A DNA stretch of 64,000 nt from JAWKIW01 sp046331175. GTDB lineage: Bacteria; Actinomycetota; Acidimicrobiia; Acidimicrobiales; Acidimicrobilacustridaceae. Position numbers and translations under genes: made by a program. Numbering within the stretch: the stretch's first letter is position 1; each line of letters opens with the position of its first letter. The notes below the pieces were generated by a model. The model did no database searches. It had not been told where the DNA came from and saw nothing but the letters and a program-made list of their open reading frames with translations. Shown here one piece after another: positions 51,336 to 59,290 of the stretch. The DNA is taken from positions 4,428 through 68,427 of the forward strand of contig JAXLRI010000018.1 of the NCBI GenBank assembly GCA_046331175.1. Direction: 5' to 3'.

Positions 51336-51851
51336 ATGAAGAAGTCCGTGTGGGCCATGCTCAACGAGCAGGAGAAGGAGCTCCTCCGCAAGGTCGAGCC
51401 CGACGCGCTGCGCGAGCTCGACGAGGACGAGCTGTCGGCGGTGCACGACCGCATCCGGCGGGCGCGCAACAAGTACTCGAAGAACTACAGGCGCCAGGCC
51501 GCCGCCCAGGTCGGCAAGGACGCCTCCCGCGCCAAGGCCCACGCCAAGAACGCTCGCACCGCGGTGAAGGCCGAGGCCTTCGAGGACGCCCTGGCCCGCA
51601 CCTCGCGGCGCCTGGCCAAGCTCGCCCGCGAGAGCGCCGACGAGCTGAAGGCCGAGCGGCTGGCCGCCGCCCGGGCCGCCAAGGGCGGCAAGGGGGGCAA
51701 GGGGGGCAAGGCCCGCCAGCCGGCCGCCCGGGGCTCGAAGGTGAAGGCGGCGTCGGGCAAGAAGCAGCGGCGCACGCCGTCGAGCAAGCGCGACCAGGCC
51801 GCGGCCCGGGCCGCCACCCGCCGCACCGAGGCCAAGCGGGGCCGTCGCTGA
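51336..51851 (+). CDS. Basic histone-like coiled protein, unknown function
   Basis: A 171-residue highly charged protein. The N-terminal part (MLNEQEKELLRKVEPDALRE) is acidic-amphipathic. From residue 45 it is Lys/Arg/Ala-rich, ending with GGKGGKGGK repeats and an Arg/Lys tail (QAAARAATRRTEAKRGRR). The composition suggests nucleic-acid binding like histone-like tails, but no DNA-binding fold is recognisable. ATG with AGGAGGAG site. TAGGTT at 51291-51296 could be its -10 element, giving a short leader. Confidence 0.75.
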   Translation: MKKSVWAMLNEQEKELLRKVEPDALRELDEDELSAVHDRIRRARNKYSKNYRRQAAAQVGKDASRAKAHAKNARTAVKAEAFEDALARTSRRLAKLARESADELKAERLAAARAAKGGKGGKGGKARQPAARGSKVKAASGKKQRRTPSSKRDQAAARAATRRTEAKRGRR

Positions 51852-51885
51852 ACCACCCGCACCGCCGCGGCTAGGTTGCCCGACC

Positions 51886-52347
51886 ATGTCTGGTCCGATC
51901 CTGCTGTGCGTCGACGGCTCCGAGCTCTCCATCCAGGCGGTGGCCGCCGGCCTCGCCGTGGTCGACCACGACGGCCCGTTCGCACTGGTCACCGTCATGG
52001 ACGCGCCCGACCCCACCCTGGTCACCGGGACCGGGTTCGCCGGCGGCGTGATGAGCACCGAGGAGTACGCCGACGAGCAGGCGGCCGCCCAGGCCCGGGC
52101 CGACGCCGTGCTGACCGAGCTCGAGGGCCAGCTGGGCCTGCCCCAGGTCACCCACCACGTGCTCGAGGGCGAGCCGGGCCCCGCCCTGGTCCAGCTGGCC
52201 GACCAGGTCGGCGCCCGGGCCATCGTGCTCGGCTCGCGGGGCCGCGGCGGCCTGCGCCGGGCCGTGCTCGGCTCGGTGTCGGACCACGTCGTGCGCAACG
52301 CCACCTGCCCGGTCGTCGTGACCGGCGCCGGCGCCACCGAGGCCTGA
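51886..52347 (+). CDS. Universal stress protein (UspA family)
   Basis: A 153-residue single-domain Usp. The first strand ILLCVDGSELSIQAVAAGLA and the ATP-binding motif AIVLGSRGRGGLRRAVLGSVS (G-x2-G-x9-G-S) are intact, so it should bind ATP. Such proteins help in persistence and stress. TAGGTT lies 8 nt before the ATG, so the transcript is probably leaderless. It is followed by a short GC-rich duplicated stretch (GGGCGCCGGCGG twice). Confidence 0.92.
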   Translation: MSGPILLCVDGSELSIQAVAAGLAVVDHDGPFALVTVMDAPDPTLVTGTGFAGGVMSTEEYADEQAAAQARADAVLTELEGQLGLPQVTHHVLEGEPGPALVQLADQVGARAIVLGSRGRGGLRRAVLGSVSDHVVRNATCPVVVTGAGATEA

Positions 52348-52466
52348 GCGCACCGGCAGCCGGGGCGCCGGCGGGCGGGGCGCCGGCGGGCGACCGGCCC
52401 GCTTGACGAGAACTTCACCGAACCCGGGGGGTCCCTTCACCTCCCCTTCGTACCGTCGGCGCCGAG

Positions 52467-55022
52467 ATGCTCTCGTTCTCCGACCCCGCCCCGACGCTCG
52501 CCCCCGATCCGGTCGTCCCGAGCGTCGACCTCGACGTCGTGTTCGCCGCCATGCCCGCGGCCGCGGTCATCGTCCGCGAGGTCGACGACGTCGAGCGGAT
52601 CGTTCGGGCCAACGAGGCGTTCTGCGAGCTCTTCGGCATCAGCCGCACCCCCGACCAGCTCGCGGGCGACCGCTGGCGGGGTCGGCCCGTGCGCCTCGAC
52701 GACGAGCGGTCGACCGTCAACGGGGCCCTGCTCGTGCGCGACGCCAACGGGATCGAGGGCCGCCACCTCGTGACGCTGTCCGACGGCCGCGTCATCGAGA
52801 CCGACATCCGCAGGCTGCCGGGTGAGGGCTCGCCCCGGGTCATCGCGTTCCGCGACGTCACGGTGCGCGAGCAGGCCGAGGAGCGCCTCCGCAGGTCCAA
52901 CCGCATGCTGGAGGCGGTGGCCCGCATCGAGGCCGACTACCTCGTGAGCGAGGACCGCGAGTCGGTCTTCACCCTGCTGCTCGAGGCGGTCCTCGACCTC
53001 ACCGACAGCGACTTCGGCTTCATCGGCGACGTGCTGCACCGTCCCACCGGCGAGCCGTTCATCAAGGTCCACCACCTCACCAACATCGCCTGGGACGACG
53101 CCACCCAGGCCCTCTACGACTCGCACCTCAGCGGGGGCCTGGAGTTCGGCAACCTCGACACGCTGTTCGGCGCCAGCCTCGTCACCGGCGAGGTCGTCAT
53201 CGCCACGGACCCCGAGCACGACCACCGCGCCGGCGGCCTGCCGCCGGGTCATCCGCCGCTCGACAGCTACCTCGGCGTGCCCCTGAAGGTCGGTGACGAC
53301 CTGATCGGGATGATCGGCGTGGCCAACCGACCGGGCGGCTACGACGAGGCCCTCCTCGAGTGGCTGGCCCCGCTGCTGGCGGCCGCCACCGCCGTGTTCC
53401 AGGCCTACCGCATCGACACCGAGCGCCAGCGGGCCGAGGCCGCGCTCACCGAGGCTCGTGACGCCGCCGTGGCCGCCAGCCGGTCCAAGTCCGAGTTCGT
53501 GGCCACCGTCAGCCACGAGATGCGCACCCCGCTGCACGCGCTGCTCGGCCTGTCCGAGCTGCTGCTGCGGGGCCACGGCCTCGCCGAGGGCGACCGCCGG
53601 GCGGTGCGCGCCATCCACGACTCGGCCTCCTCGCTGTCGGCGCTGATCGGCGACGTGCTCGACTTCTCCCAGATCGAGGCCGGTCGCCTCGAGATCGCCG
53701 ACGAGCCCTACGACGTGCGCGACGTGCTCGACCACGTCGAGGCGCTGCTGCGCCCACAGGCGCGGGCGCGGTCCCTCACGCTGCACGTGTCGGCGGCCGC
53801 CGACCTGCCCGCCCTGGTGCTGGGTGACCGGCGACGGCTCCAGGAGGTGCTGATCAACCTGGTCGGCAACGCGGTGAAGTTCACCGAGCACGGCGGCGTG
53901 CACGTGTCCGTGGTGGTCGAGGCCGAGGCCCCGGCGCTGCGGTTCTCGGTCACCGACACCGGCCCCGGCATCCCGCCCGACGCCCAGGCCCGCATCTTCG
54001 AGCCCTTCGACCGGGGCGCCTCCGACGAGGCGGCACCCGGCACCGGGCTCGGCCTGTCGATCTCCGCCCGGCTCGTCGAGCTGCTCGGCGGCCGCCTGCA
54101 CCTGTGCTCGGAGGCCGGCCGGGGCAGCACGTTCTCGTTCGCGCTGCCCCTCCGCGCCGCCGAGCCCACCCCCGAGCTCGACGACGGGCGTCCCAGCCCG
54201 GCCGACAGCAGCGCCCGCCCGAGCGCCGGCCGGGTCCTGGTGGTGGAGGACAACGAGGTGAACCGCCTGCTGGCCGACACCCAGCTGCGGGCCCTCGGCT
54301 ACGAGTGCCTGCTCGCCGAGGGCGGTGCGGCGGCGCTCGACGTGCTGGCCCGCACCCGGGTCGACGTCGTCCTGATGGACCTGCGGATGCCCGACCTCGA
54401 CGGCGTCGAGACCACCCGCCGGATCCGCGCCGCCCAGCACGCCACCTCCAGCCGGGTGCCGATCGTGGCCGTGTCCGCCAGCGCCACGGCCCAGGAGCAG
54501 ATCCGCTGCCTCAGCGCCGGCATGGACGACTTCCTCCCGAAGCCGGTCACCCTGGATGCCCTGCGGGCCATGCTCGAGCGGTGGGCGCCGGGGCGCCCCC
54601 ACCGCGACGGCTCCGCCAGCCCGGCCGAGGCCGAGCCGGGCACCGGGTCCGACCGCGCGCTGGCCGACTTCCGGGAGCACCTGCACCAGCTGGGCGCCGA
54701 CGACGAGGTCGGGGCCCGCCTCATCGACTCCTTCCTCGTCGAGCTCCCCGGCCGCTGCGCGGCCCTCGACCAGGCCGTGGCCGAGGGCGACCTGCCGGCC
54801 ATCGCCTTCGCCGCCCATGCCCTGACCTCGTCGGCCAGCGCGGTCGCGGCCTGGGACCTGCGGGCCCGGTCGGCCCGGCTGGAGGACACGGCTCGCCGGT
54901 CCGCGCCGTCCGAGCTGGCGCTGGTGCAGGAGCTGGCCGGCCAGGTCGCCACCACCTGCCGCACCGCTGCCGAGGACCTCGCCGCCCTCCGCCACCTCCT
55001 CGACCAGGACGTCCCCACATGA
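52467..55022 (+). CDS. Hybrid sensor kinase: PAS-GAF-HisKA-HATPase-REC-HPt
   Basis: An 851-residue cytoplasmic tripartite kinase. Order: PAS-like (about 20-140), GAF (about 145-315, LGVPLKVGDDLIGMIGVANR), HisKA with the phosphorylated His in FVATVSHEMRTPLHALLGLS (about 350), and HATPase with INLVGNAVKFTEHG, DTGPGIPPD and GTGLGLSISARLVELLGG. A receiver (VVLMDLRMPDLDG, KPVTLDALR) and a C-terminal HPt with AAHALTSSASAVAAWDL follow. It lacks membrane segments, so senses an internal cue. It heads a phosphorelay operon, its TGA overlapping the next ATG. CTTCACC repeats 22 nt apart precede it (52413, 52435). Confidence 0.92.
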   Translation: MLSFSDPAPTLAPDPVVPSVDLDVVFAAMPAAAVIVREVDDVERIVRANEAFCELFGISRTPDQLAGDRWRGRPVRLDDERSTVNGALLVRDANGIEGRHLVTLSDGRVIETDIRRLPGEGSPRVIAFRDVTVREQAEERLRRSNRMLEAVARIEADYLVSEDRESVFTLLLEAVLDLTDSDFGFIGDVLHRPTGEPFIKVHHLTNIAWDDATQALYDSHLSGGLEFGNLDTLFGASLVTGEVVIATDPEHDHRAGGLPPGHPPLDSYLGVPLKVGDDLIGMIGVANRPGGYDEALLEWLAPLLAAATAVFQAYRIDTERQRAEAALTEARDAAVAASRSKSEFVATVSHEMRTPLHALLGLSELLLRGHGLAEGDRRAVRAIHDSASSLSALIGDVLDFSQIEAGRLEIADEPYDVRDVLDHVEALLRPQARARSLTLHVSAAADLPALVLGDRRRLQEVLINLVGNAVKFTEHGGVHVSVVVEAEAPALRFSVTDTGPGIPPDAQARIFEPFDRGASDEAAPGTGLGLSISARLVELLGGRLHLCSEAGRGSTFSFALPLRAAEPTPELDDGRPSPADSSARPSAGRVLVVEDNEVNRLLADTQLRALGYECLLAEGGAAALDVLARTRVDVVLMDLRMPDLDGVETTRRIRAAQHATSSRVPIVAVSASATAQEQIRCLSAGMDDFLPKPVTLDALRAMLERWAPGRPHRDGSASPAEAEPGTGSDRALADFREHLHQLGADDEVGARLIDSFLVELPGRCAALDQAVAEGDLPAIAFAAHALTSSASAVAAWDLRARSARLEDTARRSAPSELALVQELAGQVATTCRTAAEDLAALRHLLDQDVPT

Positions 55023-55696
55023 CCGCGACCACTGCTGCTCCTCCGGCGCCGACCGTGGGCGACTGCCGGCGCTGCCTCGTCGGCCGCCTCGGCGAGGTCG
55101 TCGACAACATGGCCGACGGCCTCTCGGTCTTCGACCCGGTTCGGGACGACCAGGGCCGCATCGTCGACTTCGTCGTGCGCTTCTCCAACCCCCACGCCCA
55201 GGCCCTGCTCGGCCTGGACGAGGCGCAGCTGGTGGGCCGGCGCTGCCGTGACCTCTTCCCCGGGGCGGCCGAGCACCTCATCGGGCTCTGGACGGCCACG
55301 CTCGAGCGTGGCGAGCCCGCGTTCGAAGAGGTGAAGCTGCACGCCGTCGACGGGACGGCCTCGTGGCTGCACCAGCAGGTCGTCCCCATCGACGACGGCA
55401 TCGCCGTGCTCACCGAGCACATCGCCGACCCGGCGCTGGCCGAGCCCGACCCGACCGGTCCCGCCACGGGCGACTGGACGGTCCTCGAGCACCGCCTCGT
55501 CAACCCGCTCCACGCCGTGATCGGCTTCGCCGAGCTGCTCGCCGACTCCGCCCTCGACCCCCGGCAGCAGGAGGCCGTCGACCACCTCCGCGCCGCTGCG
55601 GCCGAGCTGGCCACCGTGGTCGACGAGCTGCGCGGCACCCAGGGGGGCGCCGGTGCTCCCACCGGGGGGCCGATCCGCACCACGATGGGGGCATGA
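55019..55696 (+). CDS. PAS-DHp protein lacking an ATPase domain
   Basis: A 225-residue protein. Residues about 25-130 form a PAS-like fold (GLSVFDPVRDDQGRIVDFVV, ALLGLDEAQLVGRRCRDLFP). Residues about 150-205 resemble a dimerisation/phosphoacceptor helix pair, with His in HRLVNPLHAVIGFAELLADS. The chain ends soon after, with no N, G1 or G2 box, so it cannot phosphorylate itself. It might act as a phosphotransfer intermediate in the manner of Spo0B, or as a decoy. ATGA overlaps on both sides tie it to the hybrid kinase and the REC-HPt protein. Two Cys near the N terminus (DCRRC) may sense redox. Confidence 0.78.
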   Translation: MTATTAAPPAPTVGDCRRCLVGRLGEVVDNMADGLSVFDPVRDDQGRIVDFVVRFSNPHAQALLGLDEAQLVGRRCRDLFPGAAEHLIGLWTATLERGEPAFEEVKLHAVDGTASWLHQQVVPIDDGIAVLTEHIADPALAEPDPTGPATGDWTVLEHRLVNPLHAVIGFAELLADSALDPRQQEAVDHLRAAAAELATVVDELRGTQGGAGAPTGGPIRTTMGA

Positions 55697-56517
55697 CCGC
55701 CGAACGCCCGCTCGTGCTCGTCGTCGACGACGACGCCACCCAGCGGCTGCTGCTCGAGGCGCAGGTGGCCCGCCTCGGCTGGCCCGTGCTCGCCGTGGGC
55801 GGCGGCGACGAGGCCCTCGCCGCCGTCGACGACACCTTCGTCGGCCTGGTGCTGCTCGACCGCTGGATGCCCGACGTCGACGGCGTCGAGGTGACCCGCC
55901 GCCTGCGGGCGCGCGAGGTCGGCGGCGACGCCCACCTGCCGATCGTCGGCCTGACCGCCGCCGCCGACGCCGCCGGCATCGACGCCTGCCTCGAGGCGGG
56001 GATGGACGAGGTGCTGACCAAGCCGCTGCTGCTCGCCGACCTCACCGCCCTCCTCGACCGGTGGGCATCGGGCCCGGCACCCACGACGGCGCCGGAGGCC
56101 CGTCGCCCGTCCGGACCGGCAGCGGCCACCGTGGCGACCGGCGCCCGGCCGCCCGACGCCGACCTCCCGTTGGTCGACCCGGCCCGACGGGCCACCACCG
56201 AGGCCGAGCTCGGGGCCGAGGTCGTGGCCACCATCGTCGAGACCTTCCTCGGCGCCCTGCCCGAGCGCCAGGCCGCCGTCGCCGATGCGGCGTCCTACCA
56301 CCGGCTCCACGACCTCCAGCAGGCCGCCCACCTGCTGGCCGGCGCCGCCGACCTGGTTGCCGCCAGCCGCCTCGCCGCCCGGTGCCGCTCGCTGGCCGCG
56401 GCCGCCACCGTCCCCGAGCTGGCCGACGTCATCCGCTTCGGCGCCCTGTGCGAGGAGACCGCGGCGGCGCTGCGCGCCGCCGTCGTCGACCCCGGTCCGC
56501 CGTGGGAGCGCCGCTGA
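55693..56517 (+). CDS. Receiver-HPt phosphorelay protein
   Basis: A 274-residue two-domain protein. The receiver (about 6-125) has LVLVVDDDATQRLLLE, LVLLDRWMPDVDG (Asp near 55) and EVLTKPLLLAD. After an Ala/Pro linker an HPt domain (about 160-270) carries the candidate His in LHDLQQAAHLLAGAADLVAA. There is no output domain, so it likely relays phosphate between the hybrid kinase and the OmpR-type regulator. ATG overlaps the preceding stop. The 138-nt gap that follows contains the direct repeats described separately. Confidence 0.85.
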   Translation: MTAERPLVLVVDDDATQRLLLEAQVARLGWPVLAVGGGDEALAAVDDTFVGLVLLDRWMPDVDGVEVTRRLRAREVGGDAHLPIVGLTAAADAAGIDACLEAGMDEVLTKPLLLADLTALLDRWASGPAPTTAPEARRPSGPAAATVATGARPPDADLPLVDPARRATTEAELGAEVVATIVETFLGALPERQAAVADAASYHRLHDLQQAAHLLAGAADLVAASRLAARCRSLAAAATVPELADVIRFGALCEETAAALRAAVVDPGPPWERR

Positions 56518-56535
56518 CCGGCGGCACACCGGCTC

Positions 56536-56561
56536 TTGCCCGGCTCTTGCCGGGACTTGCC
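56536..56561 (+). promoter_or_regulatory. Three phased TTGCC direct repeats before OmpR-type gene
   Basis: TTGCC occurs at 56536, 56547 and 56557, embedded in CTCTTGCC(C)GG-like units with 11- and 10-nt periods. This helical phasing is characteristic of OmpR/PhoB-family binding sites, which bind as tandem dimers. It lies about 95-120 nt upstream of the regulator start and suggests autoregulation. Confidence 0.55.
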
Positions 56562-56655
56562 CGACTCCTACCGCTCCCTTGATCGGGCCTTCATGCGAGC
56601 CCGCCATGCTGCACGGCGACGACCCGGTACCGACCCCCCCAGGAGGCTCGCCACC

Positions 56656-57390
56656 GTGCCAACCATGCAAGACGTCCCCCTGCGTGCCCTCGTCGTCGAC
56701 GACACGGCCGAGCAGCGGATGGCCCTCGAATCGCTCCTGCAGCGGCAGGGCTTCGACGTCCACACCGCGGCCGACGGCGAGACCGCCGTCGCCGTGGCCG
56801 AGGAGCTGGCACCGGCGCTCGTGCTGCTCGACGTCGGCCTGCCCGGCATGGACGGGACCGAGGTCTGCCGGCGGCTCCGCCTCTTCAGCGACGCCTACGT
56901 CGTGATGGTGACCTCGCGCGACGAGGAGATCGACAAGGTGGTCGGGCTGGCCGTCGGCGCCGACGACTACCTCACCAAGCCGTACTCGGGCCGGGAGCTC
57001 GTGGCACGGGTGGGAGCCATGCTCCGCCGGCCACGCCACACCGGGGACGCCCCGAGCGGGGCCGACGACCCGACGCCCGACGAGCGCCTCGCCCGCGGGC
57101 ACCTGGTGATCGACCCGGCCGCGCGCGAGGTGCGCTGCGACGGCGAGGAGGTGCACCTGACCCGCCTCGAGTTCGACCTGCTGCTCACCCTGGCCAACCG
57201 GCCGTCGATGGTCTTCACCCGGCCCCAGCTCATCGAGCAGGTGTGGGGCGCGGGGTGGTACGGCGACGAGCACGTCGTCGACGTGCACATCAAGAACCTG
57301 CGCCGCAAGGTCGACCGGGCCGGGATGCCCGGCGTGGTGAAGACCGTGCGCGGCGTCGGCTACCGGTTCGACGCCGGCACGATCGGCTGA
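56656..57390 (+). CDS. OmpR/PhoB-type response regulator
   Basis: A 244-residue response regulator. The receiver has RALVVDDTAEQRMALES, LVLLDVGLPGMDGTEVC (phosphorylated Asp near 57) and DDYLTKPYSGRELVARVGAM. The winged helix (about 140-240) reads LTRLEFDLLLTLANRPSMVF, TRPQLIEQVWG, VVDVHIKNLRRKVD and VKTVRGVGYRF. GTG start behind an AGGAGG site 9 nt upstream. It is the probable DNA-binding output of the upstream phosphorelay genes. Phased TTGCC repeats precede it. Confidence 0.93.
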   Translation: MPTMQDVPLRALVVDDTAEQRMALESLLQRQGFDVHTAADGETAVAVAEELAPALVLLDVGLPGMDGTEVCRRLRLFSDAYVVMVTSRDEEIDKVVGLAVGADDYLTKPYSGRELVARVGAMLRRPRHTGDAPSGADDPTPDERLARGHLVIDPAAREVRCDGEEVHLTRLEFDLLLTLANRPSMVFTRPQLIEQVWGAGWYGDEHVVDVHIKNLRRKVDRAGMPGVVKTVRGVGYRFDAGTIG

Positions 57391-57873
57391 GCGGCGCCCA
57401 GCCGCGGCGGCTCGCCGGTGGCGGGCTCGCGGGCGGCATCGGCCTTCAGCGCCCGGCGCAGATCCCAGTCGTGTCGTGACGCCGCGCCCCGGGTCGACGT
57501 CCACGGCGCCCACCGGGCCGGCTCCCCCTCGGGCCGATCACCCATCACGGTGACGCGCTGGATGACCCGCTCGCCGGAGAAGTCGTTCAGCACGTAGTGC
57601 TGGGTGGCCGTGGCGGTCGACGGACAGGTCCTGGTCGGGCAGGAACACGACCAGGTGCTCGAGCAGCAACGCGCCGAGCAGGTCGAGGTCGTCGCCGTCG
57701 GCGGCGGCGAGGTCGAGGCCACGGATCTCGGCGCCGAGCGCCGGCGTCAGCCGCTGCACCTGCCAACCACGGTCGGCGGCCTCCTGCGTGGCCGGGCCGG
57801 GTCCCCCCGGATCGTCCCGATCATCGACGGCGGCGCCGCCCCACGGCTGCGTGCGGGCTTCCGGTGCGGTCAT
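57360..57873 (-). pseudogene. TauD/TfdA dioxygenase pseudogene with internal deletion
   Basis: From ATG 57873 the frame gives a TauD-like N terminus (LTPALGAEIRGLDLAA, LLEHLVVFLPDQDLSVD) and then loses homology near 57610. The next part continues in another frame as a TauD-like C terminus (TQHYVLNDFSGERVIQRVTV, MGDRPEG) to a stop at 57360, overlapping the regulator gene end. The jelly-roll core with the HxD...H iron ligands, about 200 codons, is missing. So the gene suffered a large deletion plus frameshift and must be inactive. A GGAAGG site precedes the ATG. Confidence 0.75.
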
Positions 57874-57887
57874 GGCAGTCCTTCCGA

Positions 57888-57904
57888 CAACTCCGATGGA
57901 GTTG
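57888..57904. promoter_or_regulatory. Inverted repeat CAACTCC-GAT-GGAGTTG before tauD remnant
   Basis: Perfect 7-bp arms with a 3-nt centre, 15 nt upstream of the pseudogene ATG on the minus strand. No T-run follows, so an operator is more likely than a terminator. It may be a relic of the control of the former dioxygenase. Confidence 0.5.
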
Positions 57905-57937
57905 GTCGGCTTTCTACCACACCACCCGGGTCGGGCC

Positions 57938-59239
57938 TCAGCCGGTGAAGGCCGCCGTGACCGTGTACTGGCTCGGCAGGTCCTGGCACGCAATGCCGTT
58001 GTTGTCCCCGTCGAGGTGGTTGGGATCGGTCGGATCCTGGTTCAGCACTGCCTGCGCCTGCTCCTGGTACGTGAAGTCGGAGCAGTTGTAGATGTCCGCA
58101 CCTGACGTCGTCGTCGTCGACCCGCTTGTGGTTGTCGTGGTCGCTGGTGGGCAGGCGTCGGTGGTGAGGTCGTAGCTGATGGTGACCGAGCCGTCGGGGG
58201 CGTCGATGGCCGGCGCCGACGACGTGCCCGTCGCCGTCGCGATCACGAACGACGAGCCACCGCCACCGCCGCTGCCCGAGTTGCCACCGGCGCCTCCGCC
58301 GTAGCCGGCGCCGCCACCACCGCCACCGGCGCTGCCGCCGACCGCACCCGCGCCGCCGCCACCGAAGCCGACGCCGCCGCCACCGCCACCACCGATGCCG
58401 CTGCCGCCGTTGCCGCCGTTGCCCCCGGTGCCGCTGCCCGCACCGCCGGCGCCCGACTGGGCCGAGGACGTGCCGCCCAGACCCGTACCGGTGCCGCCGG
58501 TGCCGCCCACCAGGGAGCCGCCACCACCACCGCCGACGCCGGCCGCGCCGGCGCCGCCGTCACCGCTGTTGCCCGACGAGCCGGCCGCGCCCACGCCGCC
58601 GCCGCCCGAGCCGTCGATCCCGTTACCGGTGCCGCCGGTGCCGCCGTCGCCGTTCACGGCGCCGCCGGTGGAGGCGGTGCCGCCGCCGACGCCACCGCTG
58701 CCGCCCGCGCTGCCGAGCAGGCCGGCCGAGCCGCCGCCCGCGGAGGCGTTCGACGACGCCGCGCCGCCACCACCACCGGCCACGACGAGCGCCGACGTGC
58801 CCGAGGCGACCACCGACGCACCGCCACCGCCGCCGCCACCGCCGAGGGGCTGCTGCTGCTGGGCGCCACCACCACCGCCGCCGCCGAAGCCGCCGGGGCC
58901 GGACGCGGCGTCGGTGCCGTTGGCGCCCTGGCTGGCCACCTGCACGGAGAGCACCTGGGCCGGCGTCACCGCCACGCGGCCCGTGACCGTCGCGGCGACG
59001 CCGCCGGCACCGCCGGACCGGCCCGATCCCCCGCGCCCACCTGTCGCGCTGATGGTCACGAAGCACACCCCCGTCGGCACGGTGTAGGCGGCCGTGCCCG
59101 GCGACGAGAACGTCTGGCTGACCGGCGCCGCGCCGACGGGGTCGGCGACGGCCAGCAGCGGGGCTGCGGCCAGAGCGACGACCCCGGCGGCAGCGGCAGC
59201 ATGCCGGCGTGAGCGGGTGGAGCGAGCAGAGCGGGTCAT
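57938..59239 (-). CDS. Secreted Gly-rich protein with Excalibur domain and AFTG tail
   Basis: A 433-residue exported protein. The signal peptide (AGVVALAAAPLLAVADPVGA) is followed by a short beta segment (FSSPGTAAYTVPTGVCFVTI). Then come about 250 residues of Gly/Ala/Ser-rich repeats (GGxGG), in the manner of actinobacterial Gly-rich surface proteins. A Thr/Ser linker leads to an Excalibur-type calcium-binding domain (YNCSDFTYQEQAQAVL, DGDNNGIACQDLP). The chain ends VTAAFTG, the terminal motif shared with two other secreted proteins here. Four of its Cys flank the domains. Surface or wall role is likely; function unknown. Confidence 0.78.
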   Translation of the reverse strand: MTRSARSTRSRRHAAAAAGVVALAAAPLLAVADPVGAAPVSQTFSSPGTAAYTVPTGVCFVTISATGGRGGSGRSGGAGGVAATVTGRVAVTPAQVLSVQVASQGANGTDAASGPGGFGGGGGGGAQQQQPLGGGGGGGGASVVASGTSALVVAGGGGGAASSNASAGGGSAGLLGSAGGSGGVGGGTASTGGAVNGDGGTGGTGNGIDGSGGGGVGAAGSSGNSGDGGAGAAGVGGGGGGSLVGGTGGTGTGLGGTSSAQSGAGGAGSGTGGNGGNGGSGIGGGGGGGVGFGGGGAGAVGGSAGGGGGGAGYGGGAGGNSGSGGGGGSSFVIATATGTSSAPAIDAPDGSVTISYDLTTDACPPATTTTTSGSTTTTSGADIYNCSDFTYQEQAQAVLNQDPTDPNHLDGDNNGIACQDLPSQYTVTAAFTG

Positions 59240-59290
59240 GGTGACCTCCGGGATCCGACCGAGGAGTGGAGGAACGCTAGCCCGACCCGG

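Noticed and set aside
58250..58960. Dense short repeats as a CRISPR or satellite array
   Set aside because: They are codons of a Gly-rich coding region; spacing is irregular and there are no unique spacers.
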